Positions 1 through 11,200 of a DNA stretch of 64,000 nt are shown in pieces. The position numbers and the translations under genes are program-made. The first letter of the stretch is position 1. Every line of letters begins with the position of its first letter. Source of the DNA: Eunapius fragilis (taxonomy: Eukaryota > Porifera > Demospongiae > Spongillida > Spongillidae); assembly GCA_963681505.1 (NCBI GenBank), contig OY811975.1, forward strand, positions 6,067,490 to 6,131,489, in the 5' to 3' direction. A model generated the notes under the pieces. It was not told the DNA's origin. It did not search any database and worked only from the letters and a program-made list of their open reading frames with translations.

Positions 1-178
1 TCATATTATGTGCATTACCTCTACTCAAACCTGTACAATGATATATGATTATCATATACAATTTCATGTCTCATTCCAGTAAAGATGCAACAAAAACAAC
101 CAATGGTGGAATTTACTTGTTTCTTTGTTTATTGAGCGCTCATGTACTCCTTTGCACTGAGGGATAGACAAGGTTACC

Positions 179-275
179 CCATGTGATAGTCCACGTGACA
201 TGTGATATTGTCCATGTGATACTAAAAAATCCATGTGATTGCCCATGCGATAGTGATACTCCATGTGATAGGCCT
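179..275. repeat. Short degenerate tandem repeat (CCATGTGATA-like)
   Basis: The motif CCATGTGATA and near variants recur about six times at 10-25 bp spacing, with short variable linkers. It ends just before a CA microsatellite. I see no function; it is a small minisatellite. Confidence 0.6.
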
Positions 276-299
276 AGCTGCCCCAACACATCACATGCC

Positions 300-344
<45 letters not shown>

Positions 345-354
345 ATACACACAC
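300..354. repeat. (CA)n microsatellite
   Basis: About 19 uninterrupted CA units, then an imperfect tail. Histidine/threonine-repeat frames read through it are artefacts. Confidence 0.95.
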
Positions 355-445
355 ATGCATCTATGCCCCTGCAGTGGCACCAGATGGACCACAGTACAAA
401 CGATTTACTGTATTGTAATTACAACCATAGATATATAAAGCCTTG

Positions 446-450
<5 letters not shown>

Positions 451-494
<44 letters not shown>
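451..494. repeat. (CA)n microsatellite
   Basis: About 21 CA units, the second CA array within 200 bp. Confidence 0.95.
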
Positions 495-496
<2 letters not shown>

Positions 497-1518
497 CATC
501 ACTACAGTCATTGTCTGCATAACAAAAATCACTAGGGTTTCCAGACATCTCTCTTTCACTGAGCTACATGTAGCTCCCCTGCACAAGAAACAGACATAAG
601 TCCAAACTGTGATGATATCAGCACAGCATAATAGCCACAATTGTGCTATGCACACCTGACATACACATTGCTTTTCCAGGTGCAGTTACCACTTGGTGTT
701 CTTCATCACAAAAAAGCAAAGAAATGGGGATAGTCACTCTCTCCTCCCTCTCTCCCATCCACCCTGAATTTAGCACACACACTAACTCATGTGTAAAGGA
801 GTAGTGACATCACAGAATGAGTGTGGGGGTGGGGGGGGGGGGTGTAGTTCAGAACAGCAGTTTAGTGTTCCCTTCCCCACCCATTGTAAATTAACACCAT
901 ACACCCAGCTAGCTACTCAAAAGGACTATACATCCAGCTAGCTAGAGATTACATATAATATTATCCCTGACAATACTTTGTTGCATGCACAACCCAAAAT
1001 GTTGCATTGGAAGACAGTAATTTGAATTTAACTTGAATTTCAAAAGCTATGCAAACATCAACATGAAAATAGACAATGAGCATCCAATTGTGATCCAGAG
1101 CTCCAATGATTATCTACCCCGTCTTGGGTAGCGAACACCCACATTCAGAATTTTGCACTCATCACGGAACTTGTGGGGAAATAAGGTGCCTCTAATCACT
1201 AAAATTTAATGCCCCCCCCCCCAATGTCGGCAGGCACCAGAAACTACGTGAACTGTGATGGCTTACAAGTTAGTCGTACATTCCACATTCCCCAGCAATC
1301 AACACATAAGAACGGCCATGCGACCGATGACGTAATCGATTTTTCCTGGTAGCTGCAGGCAGTATTTACATTTCTCTGCGGAAGGATATTAGTGTGGGAA
1401 TTTAGGGGTGTATGTAAATGTACAAATGCTTCTTAGGGGATGGAGCACATGATCTGTAAAATGGTCTTCAGCTGTATGCAAAAGAGTTTTAGAATCAGTC
1501 TTGTACAACCAGTACTGG

Positions 1519-1812
1519 CATACTGCATTCCAAGCAGGGAAGAATGGTACTGGTGAGGCTATACATTCTGGTGCTCACCTTGAGGCTGCCTGACTCTGTC
1601 ATGTGTAGCCTGTGTCATTGGCTCCTCCCACCTGAGGACCATGGCTATCTCATCCTTATTGAGTAAGTGAGATACTGCATTCTCACCAGGGAAGCATGGT
1701 ACTGGTGAGGCTGTACATTACAAACCTCACCAGAGGCTGCATGAATTTGTCACGTGTAGCCCATGTCATTGGCCCCTCCCTGAGGACCGTGGCTATGTCA
1801 TCATTGCACGCC
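1519..1812. repeat. Tandem duplication, about 152-bp period
   Basis: Two adjacent copies share landmarks such as GGTACTGGTGAGGCT (at 1546 and 1698), CATTGGC and CTGAGGACC. They differ by scattered substitutions and small gaps, so the duplication is not recent. No coding content is evident. Confidence 0.7.
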
Positions 1813-2039
1813 CATACATTTATATTTAGAGGAATTGGGCCCAATAAAGTTGGGTTTGATTTGCCCATTGTTTGCAGTATGTGTAGGATACTGTGTATAT
1901 ACTGAATGTATGAATGTGATGAGCTTGTGCTGGATCAGTGCACAACAGATGCTATAATCTCATGCACGAGGCATAACCATATGACATTGGTAGACAAATT
2001 ATATGATTGACAATTCATAATTTACATGGAAGGGTTTGT

Positions 2040-2452
2040 TGAAAGTGACAAGTTGCTTGCTTGTGGTTGATGTTGTATTTGATCATGATGAGAGCGGTAA
2101 CAATCTGTCACTGTTGCATCTCCGCTCAATTCTAGTACCATTACAGAAGCGGGCATGTACTCAGGTGCTGTGGCAAGAGCAGCTGAGCTCAGAAAGCACA
2201 CTCAAAATGACTCTAAATGTGCTGAACTAAGTAGGAAATGAATTCCGCTGGTGGTAGAATGTTATGGTGCATGGGGTCCAGAGGCTTTAAAGGCCTTCCA
2301 CAAGTAGCCACTCGTTTAGCCATTCGTGGGAATACCACTAAATCTATGGCATTGACTGACCTCTTTGGTCGCCTCAGTCACTCACTAATTAGAGCTAATG
2401 CTCGTGCCATTCTGAGTCGTTCCTACTCTCACCTTGTGCAGCAGGTGTGTGT
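2040..2452 (+). pseudogene. Retroelement ORF remnant (C-terminal conserved region)
   Basis: Translation in shifting frames gives pieces characteristic of the C-terminal part of reverse-transcriptase ORFs in marine invertebrate retroelements: an AAELRKHTQNDSKCAEL block (about 2175-2230), IPLVVECYGAWGPEA (about 2241-2285) and RLSHSLIRANARAILSR (about 2370-2420). Stops and frame changes between blocks show it is dead. A second copy of the family lies on the minus strand at 23266-23627 with the matching blocks IPLVVEVFGGWGNEA and RLSLTLMRQNARAILAR, which supports the call from within the window. The family name is from memory of similar sequences, not a search. Confidence 0.6.
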
Positions 2453-2599
2453 AATTGTTTGTATTGGTCAGTACCTGTATAATTTCGCGTAGGCAATGAA
2501 TAAAATTACCGGGCGAACTATAATAACAAATGAATGCATGTATTATTTTGTATGTGTAATTTTAGTAATCTATACATGTAGGTTCTAAATCATTACTGA

Positions 2600-3100
2600 A
2601 AATTTAGAAGATACCATTTCTAACAAGGAATGTCAAGCACAGTAACCTTACAGGAATTTTTTTTTGCAAGATCCTGTAAGAATCTGTCAAGATACCTGAT
2701 CTCTAAAGTAATATAACATGTAAGATCCTTAGGGATTCCTAATAATATCTAGGTCCAACTTTATGGCATATTCACTAGGATTCCTACAATAAACTTGTAG
2801 GAATTCGTTGCAGGATCTTGTAAGAATCAATAGATAACTTCAGGAATCTGTAAAAAAAAAAAAAGATTCCTATCACATCCTAAGGCATTCCTAATAAGAT
2901 CTTGGTCCCGATTTCTTGCATCTTTTAGGATTCTTAAAGGAATGTGTTGCAGGAACTTGTAAGAAGTCCTTAAGACGTCTACAATTTCCTTTTTAAAGAT
3001 AACTTCAAGAATCTATAATGAAATGTATACGATTCTTATCAGATCCTAAGAATTCCTATTCGATCTTGGTCCCATATTCTTCATTAATTTAGATTCGTAT
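2600..3100. repeat. Degenerate interspersed repeat field (AAGATCYTGTAAGAATC)
   Basis: Variants of a GCAAGATCCTGTAAGAATC-like word alternate with TTCCTAATAAGATCTTGGTCC-like words, on both strands, at irregular 50-150 bp intervals. Several pairs are inverted relative to each other. A similar vocabulary (CAAGATCTTG, GCCCAAGAT) appears in the palindrome arms at 28585-28800. No coding potential seen. Confidence 0.5.
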
Positions 3101-3337
3101 AAATCTCATTGCTAGGGGTGCCTGTCGGTTCGTCAATGGCTCTCCTTCCTTGGCCGTTTATCAGCGCACAACGCTACAGAGCCATGATGAGATAAGTCAG
3201 GGGCGCAGACAACTTTACAAAACTGGCATGGGTTATAACTGCTTAACCACTAATTAATTCATCGATGCCAAGCTAATCATAATTCAGGTCTCGTAGCATG
3301 CAATTTTTCATAACTTATTAATGATTGTGGAAAAATC

Positions 3338-3380
3338 GGGGGGGGGGGGGGGGGAGGGGGTGGGGGGCGGCGGCGGTGGC
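3338..3380. repeat. G-rich low-complexity tract
   Basis: A run of more than 15 G followed by GGGGG/GGGGGG blocks and (CGG)n. It could form a G-quadruplex. Such tracts in this window often sit inside inverted-repeat elements, but no clear inverted ends are visible here. Confidence 0.8.
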
Positions 3381-4311
3381 TTTCCCCTTGTCTACGCCCT
3401 TGGAAGTACACGGTGTATCAGCTAGGGGAGAAGCGTGGTCAAGTCACTCCACTGGCTACAGCTGGGCTAAAAAAAACTGATTGTTGTGTTCTGCAGGCAC
3501 AGATATATTAACCGCGCTAATACTTTTCTGCAGTCTAGTCCTACAATATGACCTGGGTTAATAAACCTTGGTGTTACATAACAAATTAACCAGTGTTGAT
3601 AGAAGCGGTAATCAGTTACGTAACACCACTTCTCGTAGGGGCTCTCAAAATAAATGGTGCCCAGAGGTTTAGAATGGGTATGTTCCTCAGAGCTTAAACG
3701 TTAAAACACTAAGAGAATGGATGCCCACCAAAAGTTTTCACTGGCTAGTTTACAAAATCTTACAATCTATGCTTTAATTAATGACATCGTTTAGTTGCAC
3801 TGTTAATGGGCTTCAATCAAGATACCAGATACCACCAATGACAGGCAAAAATATGAGGCTGCAAAGTGGCAATTGTCATATGAAAATTAAATATTCATAA
3901 TGCTGTATTTTGTTAACCATGGCAGTTATTAATACCAAACATTGTACAAGTCCTAGGTATAAATGAACAAACAAATGAATCAAATGATGTGAAAACTCAT
4001 GCCGATTTGGAATGACCTTACTTTTCCTTCCTTCTTTATGTGTATACATTGCATTCTGCACAATGAATAAGAAAATTAGTATTAAGCACTTTTGTACTCG
4101 GTTATTAATGTTGATAGAATGGTCCTTGGAGAATTTTTGCCCAGAAAGGATATGATACAAGTGCCCATGCATACTTGCCCACGCTTCGCACATTATCCCC
4201 CGTCCCCCCTTCAATCACCCAGGTGACTTTGTCCTTGTGTAGAGACTTTGCAACTCTAGTTAATCAACCTAGTATTAGCCATACACATGCATTTCATACT
4301 TACACACACTA

Positions 4312-4314
<3 letters not shown>

Positions 4315-4367
<53 letters not shown>
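4315..4367. repeat. (CA)n microsatellite
   Basis: About 26 uninterrupted CA units upstream of the gene. Confidence 0.95.
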
Positions 4368-4369
<2 letters not shown>

Positions 4370-4819
4370 AACATGCTTAAAGCACAACCATAAAAATGTT
4401 TGGTTCACTTCCTACAATCTGAACATAGTCATGCATGGTGCGCTTTGCCTTGAGATGCAGCTAAACAACTGTCACATTTCGAATGTTGAGATGCCAAGTT
4501 GAGCAGCAATAACTTTTATTTGCACAACTATGGCACTGCCTGAGTCAACCAATAATACAGTAGCAACATCGTACATCGATCACTTAAACCAAAATCACCA
4601 GTTGTCTCTCGAAAACGGAATAGAACACAGTTAACTTCTCAATCCAAGTCCACGCCGTAAGTACATGAATGCGCATCAAATAGAATAATAAACGTTGATA
4701 AAATGATGGCCAATTACACATCAAAATTTGCACGAAGAGTTATGTAGTAGGCGTGGTTACTCCTCCGATGAACGTTTTTTAACTCCTATTTATATGGTGT
4801 CGTTTTGTTGTTCATAACT

Positions 4820-4959
4820 ATGGAAGGGTACGATGCGAAGTTTGATCCGCCTCTAGAGAAGAGATTGGAATGTCCAATATGTTTGTTAGCCCAGAGAGAA
4901 CCGGTACAAACACCTTGTGGACACAGGTTTTGTTTCAGTTGCATTCTGCGGGCACTTCG
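4820..4959 (+). CDS. TRAF-like gene exon 1: start and most of RING finger
   Basis: Encodes residues 1-46 and part of codon 47, containing RING ligands C18 to C41. The motifs CPIC and [11 protein letters not shown] are textbook RING. The donor is GTAAGTG. The ATG context is good and no longer in-frame start is evident upstream. Confidence 0.9.
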
Positions 4960-5060
4960 GTAAGTGAAGCGAAGAATATGACTTGGTGTGCAGGTTTTAA
5001 AGGATGTGTATGAGTGTGTGTGTGTGAGTGTGTGCGCGTGTTTGTGTATCGCGTGTGTGT

Positions 5061-5107
<47 letters not shown>

Positions 5108-5168
5108 GCGGGCGCGCGCTCGAAGTAAAGAACATGACACGGTGTGCAGGTTGTAAGTGATCTCTGTG

Positions 5169-5227
<59 letters not shown>

Positions 5228-8200
5228 TTGTGTGACGTTTGTGTCGGACACTGTTTTTCCGTTACGTAGGCCTAGGTCAATACAATCACAGTACCATATC
5301 TTATAGTATGAGGCTATTTCAACCCCATTCGGTCGTATACAGTGCATTTTTTTCCTCATCCTTGTAAGCCTCAATATTTACATGGCATGAACCAAAAAGT
5401 TTACTTTTTAGTAGTAACATAAGTATGGTCACAAAACTTTGCTTGCTGGATGTATTTTATGTGGATAAATACCTATTCCAAGGAGTTGTATTATGTTAAA
5501 ATAGTGAATTCATTTTAGAACATTATGAGTCGATGATGGGAGCGACCTTTAATATAAATTAGCGGTGTCCAGGTTGGGTACCCACTTCTAATTCCTCAGT
5601 AGATATCCACTGTGGCTTTACCGATAAATATTGTACTCAATGCACATAAAAACACAGACTGAGCACAAAAAAATGCCTCCCATTATCTTAATACATGTAA
5701 TTATCTTTGTCTGAACTAAACACACTAGTTAATAAGACATGTAACTCCTGATTCTTGATCTCTTAAGCTTAAAAATTGAAATTCAGTTGTAGAAGTCATT
5801 TCGTTCTACATGTATTCTTATAGTTTTTTGAGCATTATATTCAAGATTATCAGTACTACTCATTTTGGAGAATTGATTATGTTTCAGTGCTATTATCATT
5901 CATTGTATAGCAGTTCAGATTGTTAAGAACTTGTGTATCGGTGTGTGTTATTAAGAATCAGCAATATTATTCCTCATCAGCCCTGCATTCTGTAGTTTCT
6001 TTGATTATGATGTGCTTCATTTCTTTTATGAAAATGTAGAGAAACAGGACCAAAATGTCCAGTTGACAACATTAAGATTTCCCAGAGCCAACTTTTTAAA
6101 GACAACTTTGCAAAAAGGGAGGTATTGTCATTACCTGTGAAGTGTTCTGCTGAAGATGTTGGGTGTAAATGGAAAGGGGAACTTCGAGATTTTGAGGTAA
6201 GCATACATGTTGTGAATAAGTCAGTTTAGCACAGCATAAACATAAAGGACATGTAACTCAGTTAACACTTCTATGAAAGGACGATATATATGATAAGCAT
6301 GAATTCATTCTGATGAACATATACAGTTTGGCAGTTGCTACACGTACTGTACCTCTGGAGTGATGTAACCACTATTTTAAATTTAGACATTGTAACATTT
6401 TCTTCTTCCACCCAACTGTCCATGGAATATATACTGTACATGTACCTGTATATGTAGATGGTATTATAAGTATTAAAAGTTAATCACCAATCACCAGTCA
6501 TGACAGACTGGTGTTACTGTGACTATCTTAATCATAGATTGACGGATCGTGACTTAAGTCATTAATTAGTGACTTAAGTCACTGAACTTTTGGAACGATA
6601 AACACTTGAGTTGGTGACACCAGCGCATTTAAAAAAAAATTGTACACATACAGCTATGTGGCATGCAGCTTTAAACTATTCTAATATGATTGTATTTTAA
6701 GCTAGAGGAGCGTAGCAAATAGTGCCCCTTTTTGTGTTTAAACCGCGTTGCCTTTCCTTTTTGGCGATCGTGTTACATGCAATGCAGCTAAGGTACATGT
6801 ATTAGGGAAAAAACATGCAAAGCAGAGGTAGGAAAGGCTTTTGAACTGCTTGGGGATGTGCAGAGATTTGATGGTAAAGGGCGCAGCATTGTTTATTTTG
6901 ATGAAGTTGCTACTTTGAAGGCGTTTAGCATTAGGCAGCACAGCACTGCAAGCATCCATTCCTACAGCCATTTTATAGCAAATAGTTTCCCAAATCTGGC
7001 GACTGAAGAACCACATGATCAAGAAAGCGATGACATCGGTGATGGCAGTAGGTTATCTTATCAGGGCGTACAGTTGAAGGCAGTAGATGGCACTGTTGAA
7101 GATTGGAGATCCTCACCTCGGTTTGGTACACACATTTTGTGGGGTAATGATGTAGAAGAGGTACACAGGACGCCTCTGGACTACTGGAAATTGTCTTTCC
7201 CATCACAAATGCTGCCAGATGTGATTTCTTGGACTTCAGACCGATTGCCTGTAGGATGCCCTAAGGCCACTAAAGAAGAAATCTTGACAGTTTTTGGTCT
7301 GCTGTATTCCCTTAACAAGGACATCAGAAGCTAGGAGGGATTTATGGTCAACGAACGATGGTCTATTTCCTGCCCCTCACTTTGGAGAGCGTTATGGCTT
7401 GTCATGGGACAGCTTTGAAATCCCCTTGCGACATCTTTCATTCTGCCTTGCACTTGAGGCCACAGGGGACAAGTGGGCCTCTGTTAGACGTCTTGTTGAT
7501 GGTTTTGATGAACGAAGAATACTTCTTGGATGGCAGCTCTGTGTTGATGAATCTGTATCTTCATGGATGGTGATTTTTGTTTCGATGGGATGCCCCATGT
7601 AACTTGCATTGAGAGAAAGCCCAAAGGAGTAGGCTTTGAGCTGAAAAATTGTGCAGATGCTGATACCAAGATCATCCTGCAATTGGAAATTTAGGAAGGT
7701 GCATCTCTCATGGCCAACAAAGCATATGTTCCTGAGTACAAGTTTGCAGGAACTGCCCAACTTCTTCGACTCACAAAACCTTGGCATGGATCTCGGAGGG
7801 ATAGATGTGCTGATTCTGCTTTTGCTAGTGTAACTACAGCCATTGCATGTAGAAAGAATGGCATGCACTTCACAGGGCTTGTGAAGACAGCAGCGCGGAT
7901 GTATCCAAGTAAGTACATGGATGAAGTGGGGTTTCCAGAACTTGGAGATGATGTAACACTAGAGGAAAGTGGTTGAATCATATTTTTGATGCAGCATCCA
8001 TCATCGATGTTAACTACTATTTGCGTCAAGGAGGCTTAGCTTTGGAGACAGCATGGCGAACTCAGTCCTGGGGATGCCGTGTTATTTCAACTGTTCTTGG
8101 AATGGTTGAGACTGATGCGTACCTTCTGTTCAAACAGTTTCTGTGTAGCTACCTACATGTATGCTAGTAGTGCTTGCAGTGTATACAAAAGCCCATGCAA

Positions 8201-11200
8201 AAACTATTGTACTGTGTGCTCTGAAATGGAAAATGGCAACACTGTTGCCTTATGTCGGCTGAAGTCTAAGCAAGGAAGTGCCTGTATAGTAAAGCACATA
8301 TATAATCACTGGTATACTCGTACCATTTTTACTTATGTATAGCTTAAATGAAATTCATATATATGAATCTGCTGTTATCTGTATTAACAATCAACCACAT
8401 GTAAAGAATTTATTTGAATAGCTAGCGCTAGCTAGGTATAAATCTCATTTCCCTGTATTCCAGGGTAGTTACTTAAGTCATTCCCGTTTCAGTCAATCAA
8501 TGATTAAACTCTACGTGTATATGAACAACTTGACTCTTGATAAGATATCTGGAATGCTAATCCTTGCAATATACAGTAGCTGTGCACATTTTCCTCATCA
8601 GATATATTACCCGGTGGGCTTATTAACTGTAAAGGACTTGCCAAAATGCTGCTCAGATGATACTGCTTTGCAAGCTATTAATAATTGTTTGGGACACAAT
8701 TTGAAACAATAAGTAAAAGGTCCCCCTGCCACTCTATCAAAGTTTCACACTCAGACTTTGTGACTTTAACATTAAGTCAAGAGACTATACAATGCATGCT
8801 GCAAATATTGTATACCTACACCATTCATTCCTGGCGCCCCTCCGCCACCCACCCCATATGTTGAACGAATGTTCTAAAAGGAGCAGTTTACAGTTCATTG
8901 GCTTTGACATACATTTACATTGTGCTTTTACTAGTGCAATAATCAATGAATGCATGTATTAGGTATTGCAGGCCTTATCTGAACAAGTGCCAGTATGCAT
9001 CTGTTTGTAAATATTCATTACTCTGTACATGTACATGTCGTATGTATGAGCATGATTGTTGAAATTATTGCTTTTGTGATTCTATTACTGAAATGTATGC
9101 ATCGTGTGTCATTTAATTGGTGCCAATGAGCCACTGCAATACATTTATGTTTACACACAGCTCCACACCAAACACTGTGAAGTAATATCAGTGGAATGTC
9201 CATATGGCTGCTTGTTAAGTTTTCAAAGAAAGCAATTGGCTGAGCACTTGATGGTTTGCTCCAACAAATTGTTCCCTTGTTCATACTGCAGTGTTTGCTT
9301 CCCGCAAAATAAAATAACAGAACATGAACCTTTTTGTTCACACATCGTGATTCCAGATTGTCTTGTGAAGGAGAACTGCAAGGTACATGTAGGTGTTATA
9401 TATATATATATATATATATATTTGTATGTCCTTGTTTGAATCTTACAATTTGCACTTCATTACTGTGTTCTGCATAGAATAATGAGGTTGTGAAGTGGTG
9501 TGGTCAGTTGCGACTTAAGCTGAATGTAAGTTGTATTTTGGTACATTATTATTGTTATCTACATGATGACTATCTATAATTTAGATGTATAGATGTACAA
9601 TGTAGCATAATAACAGTGTCTTAGCAATGTAGATCTGGTTAGTAATGGCTGTGGATGCTACATGTATTTCTAAATGTGTCATTTGCATTGCTTACATGAT
9701 CCAACATACATGTAGCGTGTACTCAGCCATAGGTTAGCTGGATAGTCTTGGGGGCATTTTACATGTATCCCTAGGGTCAGGCTAAGCCTGCTTTATATAG
9801 CTCTCCATCCTCACTTTTACTTCACTGGAGGCTAAGACTGCAGCCAACCTTTCCTGCAGGTGCACATAAGCCCTTGTGTTATGTCACTACAGCCAGGGGC
9901 CCAGGGCAATGATCTCCCTGAGCTGCTGCGTAGCACTTACTCCAAGGATCACCCTTGGCATGGGTTGGGCAGATGTCACACACAGTGGTGTGCACTTTCC
10001 TTCATCGATAATGTTAATCTTGATAATTAATTATTACATCACTAAATTATGTACAGCTGTAAGTACATGTATTGAAGTTATATCTAGTTTGAAATTGTTA
10101 TGAATGACGCAATCGCAGTGGGGTAGCTCAGGACTAAATGTGTTGAATGTAAATTGTATTTTATAGTACTTGGATTATAACAACTTGCATTAAGATTTAC
10201 ATACACATGTATAAAAGGTTTGTATTACTCAGATTGTGTGAGCTCAAAACCAAAATGTGTTTTCACATGTATGATGATGTGGTACGTGTACATGTATGTA
10301 ACTTGCGTCAAAAATAAGAAGTTGATAGCAGAAGAGATAACGGTCAAACTCTCTTAGAGCATTCCAGTGTCTAGCCCTGCAGTCTCATTTTGTTCAATAT
10401 TCAGGGTCAGTCAGTGCAGATAAGTGGCTATCTAACAGCGAAAGTGGAAAGTGATGAGTCATTCATGTAAGTGTGTCATGTCATTACAATTACATGAACA
10501 TGAAAACTACCTGCTAATGTTGTTGACCTCAGAATTCATGCTGGCCAAGTGTATATACCAAACTTGTTCTTATTGTTTATGTTTATGTTGATATGAAATT
10601 CATCGTGTATGAATACTATTATAAAACCTCATTATAGTGCAAGTGCTGGTAACTGAATTTGAACAATGTAAAAAGGCGACTAATGAAAAGAGAATTGGTA
10701 GTAGTTTTATTTAATGTGCCGGTTGCAGGTCACGGCATTTATAAAATTTGCGGCAGACTGAGACTTGTTATACAAATGCTGTCACAGTGGCGCGAATTAT
10801 GTACATGTACCACCATGCTTGTGGTACGTACATGTGCTGTGGCTGGAATAGAATTTGGTGTACTACCAATTCTGTCTTCGTTAGTTGCCAATTTACATTG
10901 TTCAAATTCATCACGTGAACTGTAATGAGGATTTATAATAGTAGAGTGTTCCCGCAATTAAGGCGAGTTTTGACGTATTCCAGGTTATATGTGTCTAAGT
11001 ATTTGGTTTAAAATTATAAAACGTTTACACCATGAAGCCGTATCACAGTCAAAGCGTTTGGCAAGTTCAAAATAATAAAGTCTTGTATAAGTTTAATACT
11101 GGAGAGAAAGTACCGATCGAATGCTGTATTGCAATAATCTGCCTCTCGTGGTGAATATCCCACAACCGTGTTCAAGTGCGTTTCATACCAACAAAGGGTC

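Larger units (their letters stand above)
1..4819. other. Upstream intergenic region, no intact gene seen
   Basis: No reading frame here looks like a real protein-coding exon. The region holds CA microsatellites, homopolymer G or C runs, a tandem duplication near 1.5-1.8 kb, a retroelement remnant near 2.0-2.5 kb and a degenerate repeat field near 2.6-3.1 kb, listed separately. Just before the gene start there is a TATA-like stretch (about 4788-4797) and a GGCGTGG box (about 4749), which could belong to its promoter, but neither is strong evidence alone. Confidence 0.6.

Noticed and set aside
183..655. His/Thr-repeat or Cys/Val-repeat open frames
   Set aside because: They are translations of (CA)n and (GT)n microsatellites; the same applies near 4287-4502 and 4935-5374.
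2600..3100. Possible CRISPR-like array
   Set aside because: Repeats are degenerate, of both orientations and irregularly spaced in an animal-type genome.
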